Positions 55,074 to 63,285 of a stretch of DNA of 64,000 bases are shown here, piece by piece. A model generated the notes under the pieces. The model saw only the letters and a list, made by a program, of their open reading frames with translations, was not told where the DNA came from and ran no database searches. This stretch comes from an uncultured Desulfosarcina sp. (GTDB lineage: Bacteria > Desulfobacterota > Desulfobacteria > Desulfobacterales > Desulfosarcinaceae), in NCBI RefSeq assembly GCF_963668215.1, contig NZ_OY764190.1:1550001-1614000 (forward strand), given 5' to 3'. The translations under genes were made by a program, and so were the position numbers. Position 1 is the first letter of the stretch; every line of letters begins with the position of its first letter.

Positions 55074-55368
55074 CTCGCTTCCCTCCTACTGTTTTTTTTA
55101 ACGGACCCCAGTTCTGCCCGGGGAGGCCAAATCGCCTCCCGCTATCCACACACCCTTTGCTGAACCCTCAGCAATTTCGGAACCGACCGACGGTGTGTTG
55201 TTTTATAGTTGAGCAACGGACGTGCCAATTACATAACTATTTGTTACAATAGGGTATTTTTATTTTTCCGCTAATTTTGTTATATTTTATGTTTCGCTAA
55301 TTTCACCTTGGCACCCAAATTTGCGCAGGTCTCCTATCGATCCATATAAAATTGCCGATAAGACATCT

Positions 55369-56463
55369 ATGGAACCAATCAAACCGGCCAATGGACAACA
55401 CCGCGGACTGACCCGGCGCAAGTTGATGGTTATGGGCATCATGGGATTGACGACCTGGGCCGTGGGACCGTTCAGCCGCGCATTTGCGGGCACAGACGAC
55501 GATTTCGCACAAATCGCGCAGATTGCGAGCCTACCGTCCCGAAAGGGGCCCTTGCTAGTATTCAGGGATTACATGACCGATCCGGATGTGGAAATCGAGC
55601 GGCATATCCGTCAGCAGTTAATCGGGAGAAAGGATCTGTTGGCGCGGATCAAAAAAAAGGTCGCTTTCGAAAAACGGATTCGGCTGAACATTGAAGAAAT
55701 ACAGGTCTGCCTGCGATTTATTCCCCAATCCCGGAACGGTTTCGGCATGGCGTATCAGAGCTACTGCCTGGATATCACTGATTTGATTTTCAGCATGAAT
55801 GGGATGGATAATTTTTATTGCGCCATCACCAGCCCCGATAAAAACTACCCGCCGATATCGCAAGATGGCATCTCCGCCTTTCTGGTCCATCGACTGGCAA
55901 AGGATTTTCGCGCGACGGTAGCGTTTACTGCAGAATCCGGCAACAGCATCAAATACCGCGTTTCCGGTGCCATCTACTCCAATCATCTGGGCGCAGTGGA
56001 TCTGGAGATAGAGGCGGTGGCTCCGGGGCAATTCGAATTGGCGCGCAAGCCTTTTACCATCTGGCAGAACGACACCGACAATCTGTATACCCTGATGGCC
56101 ATTCCCGCTGAAGAGACCCTGCATTATCTGCTGGGGCGGGCGACGGACCGTGAAATTCTATCCCATTTTCAAAACCGGCCGCCGGAAAGTCTCGCCGCCG
56201 CCCGGAATATCGCCGAAGAGTGGATGGCCCTGGAGGAATCTGCGGTCGGCGGATTGGTGGATCGCGTCCTCAGAAGGTATTGCGGGAAGCATCAATCAAA
56301 AGGGTCGGATCTTTTTGGAACCAATCTTCAGGCTCCGGTGCCTGAATTGAATCAGTACCGATACCGCAAACAGGGCCTGCAACTCGTGGCCGACCTCGGA
56401 TTCCAGCATGCCATGGATCTGTATATGGACAGCCCCTCCCGCTTCCGGGAGCGCCTGCTATAA
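55369..56463 (+). CDS. Exported protein with twin-arginine-like signal, function unknown
   Basis: The product is about 364 residues. The N-terminus contains T-R-R-K-L-M-V-M-G-I and a hydrophobic run ending A-F-A, resembling a Tat signal peptide, so it may be exported folded. The rest is mixed alpha/beta with one region C-L-R-F-I-P-Q-S-R-N-G-F and few cysteines; no known domain is recognised. Start at ATG 55369 or TTG 55321 is uncertain because neither has a good ribosome binding site. The stop codon runs into the A-run of the convergent terminator. Confidence 0.65.
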   Translation: MEPIKPANGQHRGLTRRKLMVMGIMGLTTWAVGPFSRAFAGTDDDFAQIAQIASLPSRKGPLLVFRDYMTDPDVEIERHIRQQLIGRKDLLARIKKKVAFEKRIRLNIEEIQVCLRFIPQSRNGFGMAYQSYCLDITDLIFSMNGMDNFYCAITSPDKNYPPISQDGISAFLVHRLAKDFRATVAFTAESGNSIKYRVSGAIYSNHLGAVDLEIEAVAPGQFELARKPFTIWQNDTDNLYTLMAIPAEETLHYLLGRATDREILSHFQNRPPESLAAARNIAEEWMALEESAVGGLVDRVLRRYCGKHQSKGSDLFGTNLQAPVPELNQYRYRKQGLQLVADLGFQHAMDLYMDSPSRFRERLL

Positions 56464-56469
56464 AAAAAA

Positions 56470-56507
56470 GAAGATTGCCTGGCTGGCCGGTAGCCGAGGC
56501 AATCTTC
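56470..56507 (-). terminator. Terminator after the 62-residue protein gene
   Basis: GAAGATTGCCT (56470-56480) pairs with AGGCAATCTTC (56497-56507), extended inward by GGCT/AGCC. On the minus strand the stem is followed by eight T residues. It lies about 50 bases past the stop of the small gene. Confidence 0.9.
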
Positions 56508-56557
56508 AACTATCCATCGCTGACTAAGGCGAGGAATTTGGCTTTCTTACGAATTTG

Positions 56558-56746
56558 TCACAATAAGTGGCGCGCGCCCAGATAGATATCCAGGGGCTGG
56601 GCCCTGGCAAACGCAATCTTCTCCCGCAAGCGCTCTAAAACCGGTTGCTTCTTTTCTTCGACCTCATCCTGGGCGCCTGTCATCAAAAACAGCATCGCGC
56701 CGGGTGCCAACAGGCAATCCAACAAAGACAACTTGAGTTCGCTCAT
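56558..56746 (-). CDS. Small protein of unknown function following the DHp-like gene
   Basis: The 62-residue product has a hydrophobic N-terminal third (L-L-D-C-L-L-A-P-G-A-M-L-F-L-M) and a charged helical remainder. I do not recognise it. It lies 44 bases after the DHp-like gene and before a strong terminator, so the two small genes look like one operon. Its ribosome binding site (GAACGGGATG context) is modest. Confidence 0.55.
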   Translation of the reverse strand: MSELKLSLLDCLLAPGAMLFLMTGAQDEVEEKKQPVLERLREKIAFARAQPLDIYLGARHLL

Positions 56747-56790
56747 CCCGTTCTCCGGTTTCGATGGCAGCCGCTGTACGCGGTTACTCC

Positions 56791-57018
56791 TTATAGGGAT
56801 GCGGTTGCATCGGATTCCAGGTTCAAATAGGCCATCAAATCGATTAAACGTTCGGTTTCATCCCGAATCAAGCCGATGAATCGGCTGCGATCTCCTGCAT
56901 CCAACCCCGGATTCTCGGCCAGCAATTCGGCCAGGGATCGTACGGAGGAAAGGGAATTGACAAACTCATGGGCCTTGGCTTGCTTGCTTGAAAGCGGCAG
57001 CGTCGTTTCGGGATCCAT
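56791..57018 (-). CDS. Stand-alone histidine-kinase dimerisation/phosphoacceptor-like protein
   Basis: The 75-residue protein looks like an isolated HisKA four-helix unit. It has an H-box-like A-H-E-F-V-N-S-L-S-S-V-R-S-L-A-E-L-L with the candidate phosphorylated histidine H17, and a second helix F-I-G-L-I-R-D-E-T-E-R-L-I-D-L-M-A-Y-L. The usual HELRTP differs (HEFVNS) and no ATP-binding domain follows. It could accept phosphate from, or pair with, the adjacent sensor kinase or its regulator. AGGAGG is upstream of the ATG, rather far (13 bases). Confidence 0.68.
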   Translation of the reverse strand: MDPETTLPLSSKQAKAHEFVNSLSSVRSLAELLAENPGLDAGDRSRFIGLIRDETERLIDLMAYLNLESDATASL

Positions 57019-57114
57019 AAAATTTGTCGTCCTCCTCTCCCCGCCCTTCTGTTAATGCTTTTTAATGAATAGTTTTACTGTCAATGATTGAATTCTGTTC
57101 ATCATGTTTTGTAT

Positions 57115-57130
57115 TCCAAAACCTGTGCCA
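57115..57130 (-). promoter_or_regulatory. Possible sigma-54 promoter of the small DHp-like operon
   Basis: The minus strand reads TGGCAC-AGGTT-TTGGA, with the -24 element exact and correct five-base spacing; the -12 element is TTGG rather than TTGC. It is about 100 bases upstream of the 75-residue protein. The neighbouring response regulator is of the sigma-54-activating class. The rest of the 57019-57342 gap is AT-rich. Confidence 0.4.
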
Positions 57131-57262
57131 CAAACCAGAAATTGAAAAATAATCAATAATTTCAATTTAATAAAAATTACCCCGCAATTTTCCCGCCGAC
57201 TAAGCCACAACCATAGTTGTCAAATCGCCGGCCAAAGACTGAAAAAAAGCGTCGCAGCCCAG

Positions 57263-57278
57263 TTTCTACGCGTAGAAA
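57263..57278. promoter_or_regulatory. Perfect 16-base palindrome, possible activator site
   Basis: TTTCTACGCGTAGAAA is a perfect palindrome lying about 135 bases upstream of the candidate sigma-54 promoter, a usual distance for an NtrC-type enhancer. Only one copy is seen. The regulator gene at 57343-58767 ends close by. Confidence 0.45.
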
Positions 57279-57342
57279 TGTCCCGCCAATGGCGCCCACA
57301 ATATTTATTGTATTTACAATTTATGTTGTTGGAACGTGAGCA

Positions 57343-58767
57343 TCAATCGCTGGCTTTTTTCAGTCTCTTGCTCAGCGCTTGTTGAGAAATACCGAGCATT
57401 TTCGAAGCTTTGGATTGATTGCCGCCACTGCGTCGCATGGCCTCTGCAACCAGCAGTTGGGCCGCCTCTTTGAGGGTCGGCAGGCGAGGGGAAAAGGTGA
57501 TGGGTGGATCGCCGGAATCATCGAGAACCATAGACGACGTTCCGCTGCCACCGGTAGTATGCTCCCGGTCGATGTGGGCCTGAATGGATGCCATGGAAAG
57601 AGCACCGGATTGATAACGGCTGACGGCATCGAAAATCATGGATTCCAGTTCACGAACGTTGCCCGGGTAATAGTAGCCGGTCAGCAGCGTCATCAGCGCA
57701 TCCGGTACCGACGGCCTCGGTTTGTTCAGACTGGTGGCCGCCGCGGCAATAAAATGATCAACCAGCAGGGGAACATCCTCCAGGCGCTCTCTTAACGGCG
57801 GGACGACGATGCGATGGGTCTGCAACCGATAGTTGAGATCCTTTCGAAAACGCTTTTCCTTCAATAGATCGGAGAGCCGCTGGTTGGTGGCGGCAATGAT
57901 TCGTGCGTTGGACGACCGGGGATGGTCGTCGCCCAGCGAAAAATATTCTCCCTCCTGCAGCAGACGCAACAGCTTCACCTGGGAGGCCTGGGTCAGGTCG
58001 CCGATCTCATCGAGAAACAGGGTTCCCCCGTCGGCCTGCTCGATCAGGCCGCCGCGGGTGCTGTCCGCACCGGTAAACGCCCCTTTAGCGTGGCCGAACA
58101 AGGTGTCCGAAAAAATGGTGTCGTCCAGACCGGCAGCATTAATGGCAACGAAGCGTCCTTTCAGGCCGCTCAACCGGTGAATGGCCCGGGCAATCAGTTC
58201 TTTGCCCACGCCGGTTTCGCCCCGGATCAAAACCGGCTGTGTGGTGCCGGCAATGGATTCCACGTACTGAAATAGGGCCAGCATCTTCGGGTTGGTCGTA
58301 ATGATGTTCCTGAAGACTTCCGGATGTTCCAGATCGTTGCGCAACATGTGCCGCCGCAGGGATTGATTCTCCCGCCGGAGTTCCTGGAAGGCAACCGCCC
58401 GGTTGACGGCCGTGATCAGGCGATCCGCCTCCACCGGTTTGACAATGTAGTCGAAGGCTCCGGCCTTGATGCACCGTACGGCGGTTTCCACATCCACGGC
58501 ACCGGTGACGATAATCACCGGCACATCGGGGTATTCCCGTCGAACGTCGTCCAGCAGCCGATGACCGTCGACATTGGGCATGTTCAGGTCCAGGAGCATG
58601 GATTCTATCGGGGTGTCGGCCAACAGGCCCATCACCTGGCGGCTGTCCTGGCAGGTAATCGTATGGTTCAGCCCGGCCATCTGAAGGGTGGTGTCGATGG
58701 CCAGCAGAATGGAAGGTTCATCGTCAACAATCAGAATCGGTCGCGGGGGATTGAGCGCCATGGTCAT
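57343..58767 (-). CDS. NtrC-family sigma-54-dependent response regulator
   Basis: The 474-residue protein has a receiver domain (about 10-125, phosphoacceptor D60 in L-L-D-L-N-M-P), an AAA+ domain (about 150-390; Walker A GETGVGKE, sigma-54 contact loop GAFTGA, D-E-I-G-D-L) and a Fis-type helix-turn-helix at the end (R-S-G-G-N-Q-S-K-A-S-K-M-L-G-I). When phosphorylated such proteins activate sigma-54 promoters. It begins one base after the stop of the sensor kinase. Confidence 0.95.
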   Translation of the reverse strand: MTMALNPPRPILIVDDEPSILLAIDTTLQMAGLNHTITCQDSRQVMGLLADTPIESMLLDLNMPNVDGHRLLDDVRREYPDVPVIIVTGAVDVETAVRCIKAGAFDYIVKPVEADRLITAVNRAVAFQELRRENQSLRRHMLRNDLEHPEVFRNIITTNPKMLALFQYVESIAGTTQPVLIRGETGVGKELIARAIHRLSGLKGRFVAINAAGLDDTIFSDTLFGHAKGAFTGADSTRGGLIEQADGGTLFLDEIGDLTQASQVKLLRLLQEGEYFSLGDDHPRSSNARIIAATNQRLSDLLKEKRFRKDLNYRLQTHRIVVPPLRERLEDVPLLVDHFIAAAATSLNKPRPSVPDALMTLLTGYYYPGNVRELESMIFDAVSRYQSGALSMASIQAHIDREHTTGGSGTSSMVLDDSGDPPITFSPRLPTLKEAAQLLVAEAMRRSGGNQSKASKMLGISQQALSKRLKKASD

Positions 58768-58768
58768 A

Positions 58769-60292
58769 CTAATCTACCTGCCTGTTCGGTTGGTGAAGTT
58801 CTTTTTTTAGCGGAAAAATCGCACGCACCCGGGTTCCCTTGCCAGGGGCCGAATCGAACGTCAGGGTGCCGCCGTGATCCCGGACAATGCGGTCGGTAAT
58901 GGCCAGCCCGAGTCCGGTGCCGCCCTGTTCCCGTCGGGTGGTAAAAAAGGGATCGGTAATTTGCATCAAGGCTTCGGTAGGGATGCCCACCCCCTCGTCG
59001 CAGACCTCGATGAACACATAATTCTGGTCCGCCTCGAATCCGGTGCCCACTGTGACGGACCGCTCGGCATCGGGCAGCGCCTGGCAGGCGTTGACCACCA
59101 GATTGATCGTCACCTGTTCGATACGCTGGGCATTGCCGTAAACCGGAGGTAATTCTACCTGGCAATCCAGTTTAAAATGCCGGGTCGATTTATTGATCAG
59201 GTTGGCTGTCAATCCCACCGCCTTGTGGACCACCTCGTTCACATCCACATCTTCCATCGATTCCGACGGGTTGTCCCTGGCGAAATCCTTGAGGTCTTTC
59301 ACGATGTCCCGGACACGGCGGGCATCGTCGGTAATGCTGGTCAGCATCGGGGGGATTCGGTCGCGGATGCGGCTATATACGCTGCCGCCCACCGGGAAAT
59401 CGCCGTTTTGCGCATAATATCGATCCAGAATCGGCAGAATGGACTCCCACATGCGGCTGAGATTGGGGGCATTGAGCATGACCGACGTAATGGGATTGTT
59501 GATTTCGTGGGCCACCCCGGAAACCAGCGTTCCCAGGGACACCATTTTGGCGGCCTGGAAAAGCTGCTCCTGTTTGAGCAGGGCCCGCTCCTCGGCCTGC
59601 TTTTTTTCATGGGTGACCTTTGCGCCGTGCGCGATGATCAGCACCGAAAGCAGGATGATCGCAAAAAGGATCCAGCTGCAGACCAGGGTAAGTTTGCGCG
59701 TGATCGCCGAAATCTGGGCGTGGACATCCTCCACGTAAATGCCCGATCCCAGGATCCAGCCCCAGGGTTCGAATCCCATCACATAGGAAATTTTGGGCAC
59801 AATCCGGGTCGGATCGTCCATCCATTGCCACTGATAGTCCACGTACCCGGCACCCTTAGCCCGCACAATCTCGACGCAAGCGATGAACAGCCGTTTTCCG
59901 GCAGGGTCCGCAAAAGTTGAGATGTCCGCGCCTTCCAGATCCGGTCGGTACGGATGCATGACCATCCGGGGATGCATATCGTTGATCCAGAAATAGTCCT
60001 TGAAGTTCGGGCCATAGCGTAGCCCCCGGATGTGGGTTTTGGCCTGCTGCTGGGCTGCCTCCCGGCTTAACAAGCCCTGGCGCTCCTGCCTGGCGTACCC
60101 TTCCAGACTGCTCCAGGCCGACACCACCAGTTCCCGAATCACCTCCCGTTTGCCGTCCATCAGACGCTCCTGCATCATGGGCAGGATCAACTGGAAAATC
60201 GTCAGGATGAACAACAGGACCGTCATCACCACCGGCATGAAGATGCGAAAGGGGATGTGCTTGAGCAGGTTTTGGAAGCGCACCGTTGCCAT
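58769..60292 (-). CDS. Sensor histidine kinase with a single Cache domain
   Basis: The 507-residue kinase has two membrane helices (about 15-37 and 205-228) flanking a periplasmic single-Cache domain (Y-F-W-I-N-D, G-W-I-L-G-S-G-I-Y-V), then H-box A-H-E-I-N-N-P, N-box N-L-V-V-N-A-C-Q-A-L and G-boxes D-E-G-V-G-I-P, G-G-T-G-L-G-L-A. sCache sensors bind small carboxylates, amines or other nutrients. A perfect -10 TATAAT (60382-60377) with a weak -35 lies about 90 bases upstream. Confidence 0.95.
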   Translation of the reverse strand: MATVRFQNLLKHIPFRIFMPVVMTVLLFILTIFQLILPMMQERLMDGKREVIRELVVSAWSSLEGYARQERQGLLSREAAQQQAKTHIRGLRYGPNFKDYFWINDMHPRMVMHPYRPDLEGADISTFADPAGKRLFIACVEIVRAKGAGYVDYQWQWMDDPTRIVPKISYVMGFEPWGWILGSGIYVEDVHAQISAITRKLTLVCSWILFAIILLSVLIIAHGAKVTHEKKQAEERALLKQEQLFQAAKMVSLGTLVSGVAHEINNPITSVMLNAPNLSRMWESILPILDRYYAQNGDFPVGGSVYSRIRDRIPPMLTSITDDARRVRDIVKDLKDFARDNPSESMEDVDVNEVVHKAVGLTANLINKSTRHFKLDCQVELPPVYGNAQRIEQVTINLVVNACQALPDAERSVTVGTGFEADQNYVFIEVCDEGVGIPTEALMQITDPFFTTRREQGGTGLGLAITDRIVRDHGGTLTFDSAPGKGTRVRAIFPLKKELHQPNRQVD

Positions 60293-60569
60293 GCAGGCCA
60301 GACCGAATCGGTTGTGATGAATATTTATCGAGAATAAAAAGCGCGTTCACTCACTACAGGCGTTTCAGCTTACTGGATTATATAAGAAAATCAATTGAAA
60401 AGTGTCCGAACCGAAGATAGAGGAACCCGGATGGAGGAACGGCGGCTTGTTCCCGCCTCCTGTGGATGGTATAATGCCTTTCAATATTTACGGTTGCCTA
60501 TGGAGCTTTTGGAAACCACACCACCCTCTCGTGCTTTTCATGGGAGCGCGAACTGCAAGGAATGCCGGC

Positions 60570-60953
60570 ATGTCGTCCGATAAAAAAAGAAATAAATCCG
60601 AGAACCTGTCCAACGTCGTTGCCGAAGCCCGTCGCCACATGCGGGAACGGGAAAATACCTACCGCGAAAAAGCCCTGAAGCTGTTCCCGCATGTCTGCGG
60701 ACGCTGCGGCCGGGAATTCAGCGGCAAACAACTGAAGGAACTGACCGTCCATCACCGGGACCACAACCACGACAACAACCCGCCCGACGGCAGCAACTGG
60801 GAACTGCTGTGCATTTACTGCCACGACAACGAGCACGGCCGATTAGAGGTCGCCGAATCTTACGATCAAAGTTCCGCGTCCACGGGATCATCCTCATCCG
60901 ATTTTTCCCACCAGCCTTTTGCCGCGCTGGAAGAGCTGCTGAAAAAGAAATGA
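60570..60953 (+). CDS. yajD: HNH nuclease family protein YajD
   Basis: The protein of about 127 residues aligns with E. coli YajD: Y-R-E-K-A-L-K, C-G-R-C-G-R-E-F, L-T-V-H-H-R-D-H-N-H, P-D-G-S-N-W-E-L-L-C and Y-C-H-D-N-E-H, the HNH core with zinc cysteines. The cellular role is unknown. I start at the ATG (60570) behind AAGGAA; an upstream in-frame start would add 56 unlike residues. Confidence 0.9.
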   Translation: MSSDKKRNKSENLSNVVAEARRHMRERENTYREKALKLFPHVCGRCGREFSGKQLKELTVHHRDHNHDNNPPDGSNWELLCIYCHDNEHGRLEVAESYDQSSASTGSSSSDFSHQPFAALEELLKKK

Positions 60954-60985
60954 ACGCTTATCTATAAATCTCAAGTTACTCGCGT

Positions 60986-61068
60986 ACCTTGCTCCCATGC
61001 TCCGCGTGGGAGCACCAGTAGGGGTTCCGACGCGGATCACGGGAACCAGATAACTGGAACTTTATAGA
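60986..61068 (-). repeat. REP-like double-hairpin element, copy B
   Basis: The reverse strand reads TCTATAAAG...CCAGTT...GTTCCC...GGTGCTCCCA...GGAGCAAGGT, collinear with copy A. Hairpin GCTCCCATG-N5-CGTGGGAGC (60991-61013) is well preserved. The second hairpin is eroded (GTTCCGACGCGGATCACGGGAAC is about the limit of what can pair). The rest of the 60954-61332 gap holds no gene I can support. Confidence 0.75.
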
Positions 61069-61332
61069 AAACCGTGAAAAGGTACCAGGCATTGGCAGCT
61101 TTCCTATTTCGAACAGCGTGCAAAAAAACGCAACCGACAGTTACTATCCTTACCCACATCAGCCCAGCAAATTTCCTTTCCCAATTCCACTGAATCAAAA
61201 CTCCTCTTTACTCACCGAAATATAAGGAAATATGTGTTTTCGTCGTCATCTTTTACCTTTGGCCCGGTGTTTGCTTTTTAAATTAAGACCCCCCAAAACA
61301 ATTGACGGCATCACCAACCAAAGAGGACTGAT

Positions 61333-62481
61333 ATGAGGCGACCCATCCGACTTCCCTTTGGCACGATATGTGCGGCAGCGGTATTCATCTTTCTTATTGG
61401 CTGCGGCTCCGGTGGTTCCGGCGGCGGAGGTACGACGGCTTCAGCGGATCAAGCCGTCAGCTTCTCCCTGGTCGATCCGGAAGACGGCCCGGCAGCCGGC
61501 AACCCGGATGGAGTAACATCGATTCCTGCCGAGGCAAGCCCTGAGGATGTATCCGACCCTGATCATGTCGTCGGCAGCGGGACACCGGAAAGTTGCAGTG
61601 CCGAAGCCTTTATCGATGCTGTTGCCCAGGGGGGAACTATTGTATTCGATTGCGGCCCCGATCCGATTACGATTACGCTTTCAAGTCCGGCCAAGGTATT
61701 CAACGATCAGGACCCGGATGTCGTCATCGACGGCGGGAATCTGGTATCGCTCAGCGGCGGGGGGACCACGCGGATATTATATATGAATACCTGCGACTCG
61801 GATCAGGTATGGACCACTTCCCATTGCCAGAACCAGGACCACCCCCGTTTAACGGTGCAGAACATCACTTTTGTGAACGGCAATTCCACCGCGGAAACCG
61901 AATACGACGGCGGTGGGGCGATATGGGTCCGCGGCGGGCGCTTCAAGGCGGTCAATTGCCGTTTTTTCAACAATATCTGCGCCGATACCGGCCCCGATGT
62001 GGGTGGCGGCGCCATCCGGGTGTTCAGCCAATATGAGGGTCTTCCCGTCTATATCGTCAACTGCACCTTCGGCGGCATGGAAGATTATGGCAACGTGGGC
62101 TCCAATGGCGGCGCCATCAGCAGCATCGGCGTCTCCTGGACCATCATCAACAGCCTTTTTTCCTACAACCGCGCCATCGGATACGGTGCCAATCCGGCCG
62201 AATCCGGAACACCCGGCGGCGGCAGCGGCGGCGCCATTTACAACGACGGCAACACGATGACCTTAACCGTCCTTGGCTCTTTGATCGAATACAACGAAGT
62301 CAATGAACACGGGTCGGCCATCTTCTTCGTTTCCAATGACCACAGCGGCAATATCGTTATCGACGATTCGATAATCACTGACAACATCGGCGGCTCATGG
62401 TACCCGGTCTACGATGGCATTTCCATGCACAGCGACACGTTGATCGAAGTGACCGATTCCGTTATCGAAAACAACTCCTGA
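61333..62481 (+). CDS. Lipoprotein with parallel beta-helix repeats
   Basis: The 382-residue precursor has a lipobox (F-L-I-G-C, Cys about 24) followed by a glycine-serine linker, a 75-residue polar stretch, and then beta-helix-like repeats. The motif G-G-A-I appears four times (in G-G-G-A-I-W-V, G-G-G-A-I-R-V, N-G-G-A-I-S-S and S-G-G-A-I-Y-N), as in polymorphic outer-membrane or pectate-lyase-type right-handed helices. Four or more cysteines are also present. It is probably a surface or periplasmic protein. No enzymatic site is recognised. Confidence 0.78.
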   Translation: MRRPIRLPFGTICAAAVFIFLIGCGSGGSGGGGTTASADQAVSFSLVDPEDGPAAGNPDGVTSIPAEASPEDVSDPDHVVGSGTPESCSAEAFIDAVAQGGTIVFDCGPDPITITLSSPAKVFNDQDPDVVIDGGNLVSLSGGGTTRILYMNTCDSDQVWTTSHCQNQDHPRLTVQNITFVNGNSTAETEYDGGGAIWVRGGRFKAVNCRFFNNICADTGPDVGGGAIRVFSQYEGLPVYIVNCTFGGMEDYGNVGSNGGAISSIGVSWTIINSLFSYNRAIGYGANPAESGTPGGGSGGAIYNDGNTMTLTVLGSLIEYNEVNEHGSAIFFVSNDHSGNIVIDDSIITDNIGGSWYPVYDGISMHSDTLIEVTDSVIENNS

Positions 62482-62610
62482 AAAATCTAAGGCCGTTTGG
62501 AGTGGGGATTTTTTATCTATCCTCGTCTTTTGATAGGCCGTCCAACTTCCCGCCTTTTTTGCCGGGACAAAACAGATATGCCATCGCGGGCGTGGTGCTG
62601 AAAAAAATGG

Positions 62611-62655
62611 TTGACAGAGGCCACATTAATAGATAGAAGCCTCTATCTTAGATAG
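62611..62655 (+). promoter_or_regulatory. Promoter with two overlapping inverted repeats
   Basis: TTGACA (62611-62616), 17 bases and TAGAAG (62634-62639) form a promoter. It carries GATAGA-N4-TCTATC (62632-62647) and CTATCT-T-AGATAG (62643-62655), two overlapping palindromes positioned over the -10 and start. A repressor binding here would block initiation. Confidence 0.55.
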
Positions 62656-62717
62656 TGAGTTATAACACTTTAAATCGTCTTACGACTATCGGACGGCAGA
62701 GTTCGCGATAAGCAGTG

Positions 62718-62763
62718 AAGGCGCTTTGGAACCGGAAGCATCGGTTATCCAATGCGCCTTTTT
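62718..62763 (+). terminator. Rho-independent terminator upstream of the STAS-like gene
   Basis: AAGGCGCTTTGG (62718-62729) pairs with CCAATGCGCCTT (62749-62760) apart from one mismatch, with an ACCG/CGGT stem in the loop and a short T-run. It lies between the promoter at 62611-62639 and the next start codon, giving a transcript of about 120 nucleotides if used. Confidence 0.72.
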
Positions 62764-62874
62764 ATTTCGGTCCGGCAGCCGTCACCCAAACAATCGAATG
62801 CGGCCGCCGATGGCCATGAAACAGGCCTCTAATCATCGGACCGTAAGAAAAGAAAACAGAAAAGGAGACCGATT

Positions 62875-63267
62875 TTGCATCCGGAATTTAAAATCGATTG
62901 CCGCAACAGCAGGGGAAATCTTCACGTCAGGTTGTGCGGGGCGTTCAACGGTATGTGCGCCTGGGAATTGCTTAAAATACTCCGTCAACACGACGGAACA
63001 GGCCGGGTTTTCGTCAACACGAATGGCATCGGGCCGGTGGCCGGAGAAGGGGTGGAACTTTTCCGCATGTACATGAAGCGCCGACGGATCCCCCGGGACT
63101 GGCTCTATTTCAAGGGAAAAAAGGGATTTAAAATCGCTCCGGACGGCAGCCGGGTGCTGATCTGCAAAAAAGCTTCGCAACCGGTACAAATCCAGGATCG
63201 ATATAAGCCGACGAAGCCGACCATGAAATTGGTGAAAAACATAAACCGTCGTACTGAAATTCATTGA
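62875..63267 (+). CDS. Small protein with a possible STAS-like fold
   Basis: The 130-residue protein has alternating strands and helices with L-H-V-R-L-C-G-A-F-N-G-M-C-A-W-E-L-L near the start and a following G-R-V-F-V-N-T-N-G-I-G-P-V-A-G-E-G-V, spaced like STAS (anti-anti-sigma) domains. It lacks a clear phosphorylatable serine at the usual place. The C-terminal third is basic. It starts at TTG behind AAAAGGAG and lies 18 bases before flavodoxin, so they are co-transcribed. Confidence 0.55.
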   Translation: MHPEFKIDCRNSRGNLHVRLCGAFNGMCAWELLKILRQHDGTGRVFVNTNGIGPVAGEGVELFRMYMKRRRIPRDWLYFKGKKGFKIAPDGSRVLICKKASQPVQIQDRYKPTKPTMKLVKNINRRTEIH

Positions 63268-63285
63268 AAACGAAAGGAAACCGCA

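Noticed and set aside
59760..59785. T-arm-like sequence GGGTTCGAATCCC suggesting a tRNA
   Set aside because: It lies inside the sensor kinase gene and no acceptor stem, anticodon arm or D arm can be built around it.
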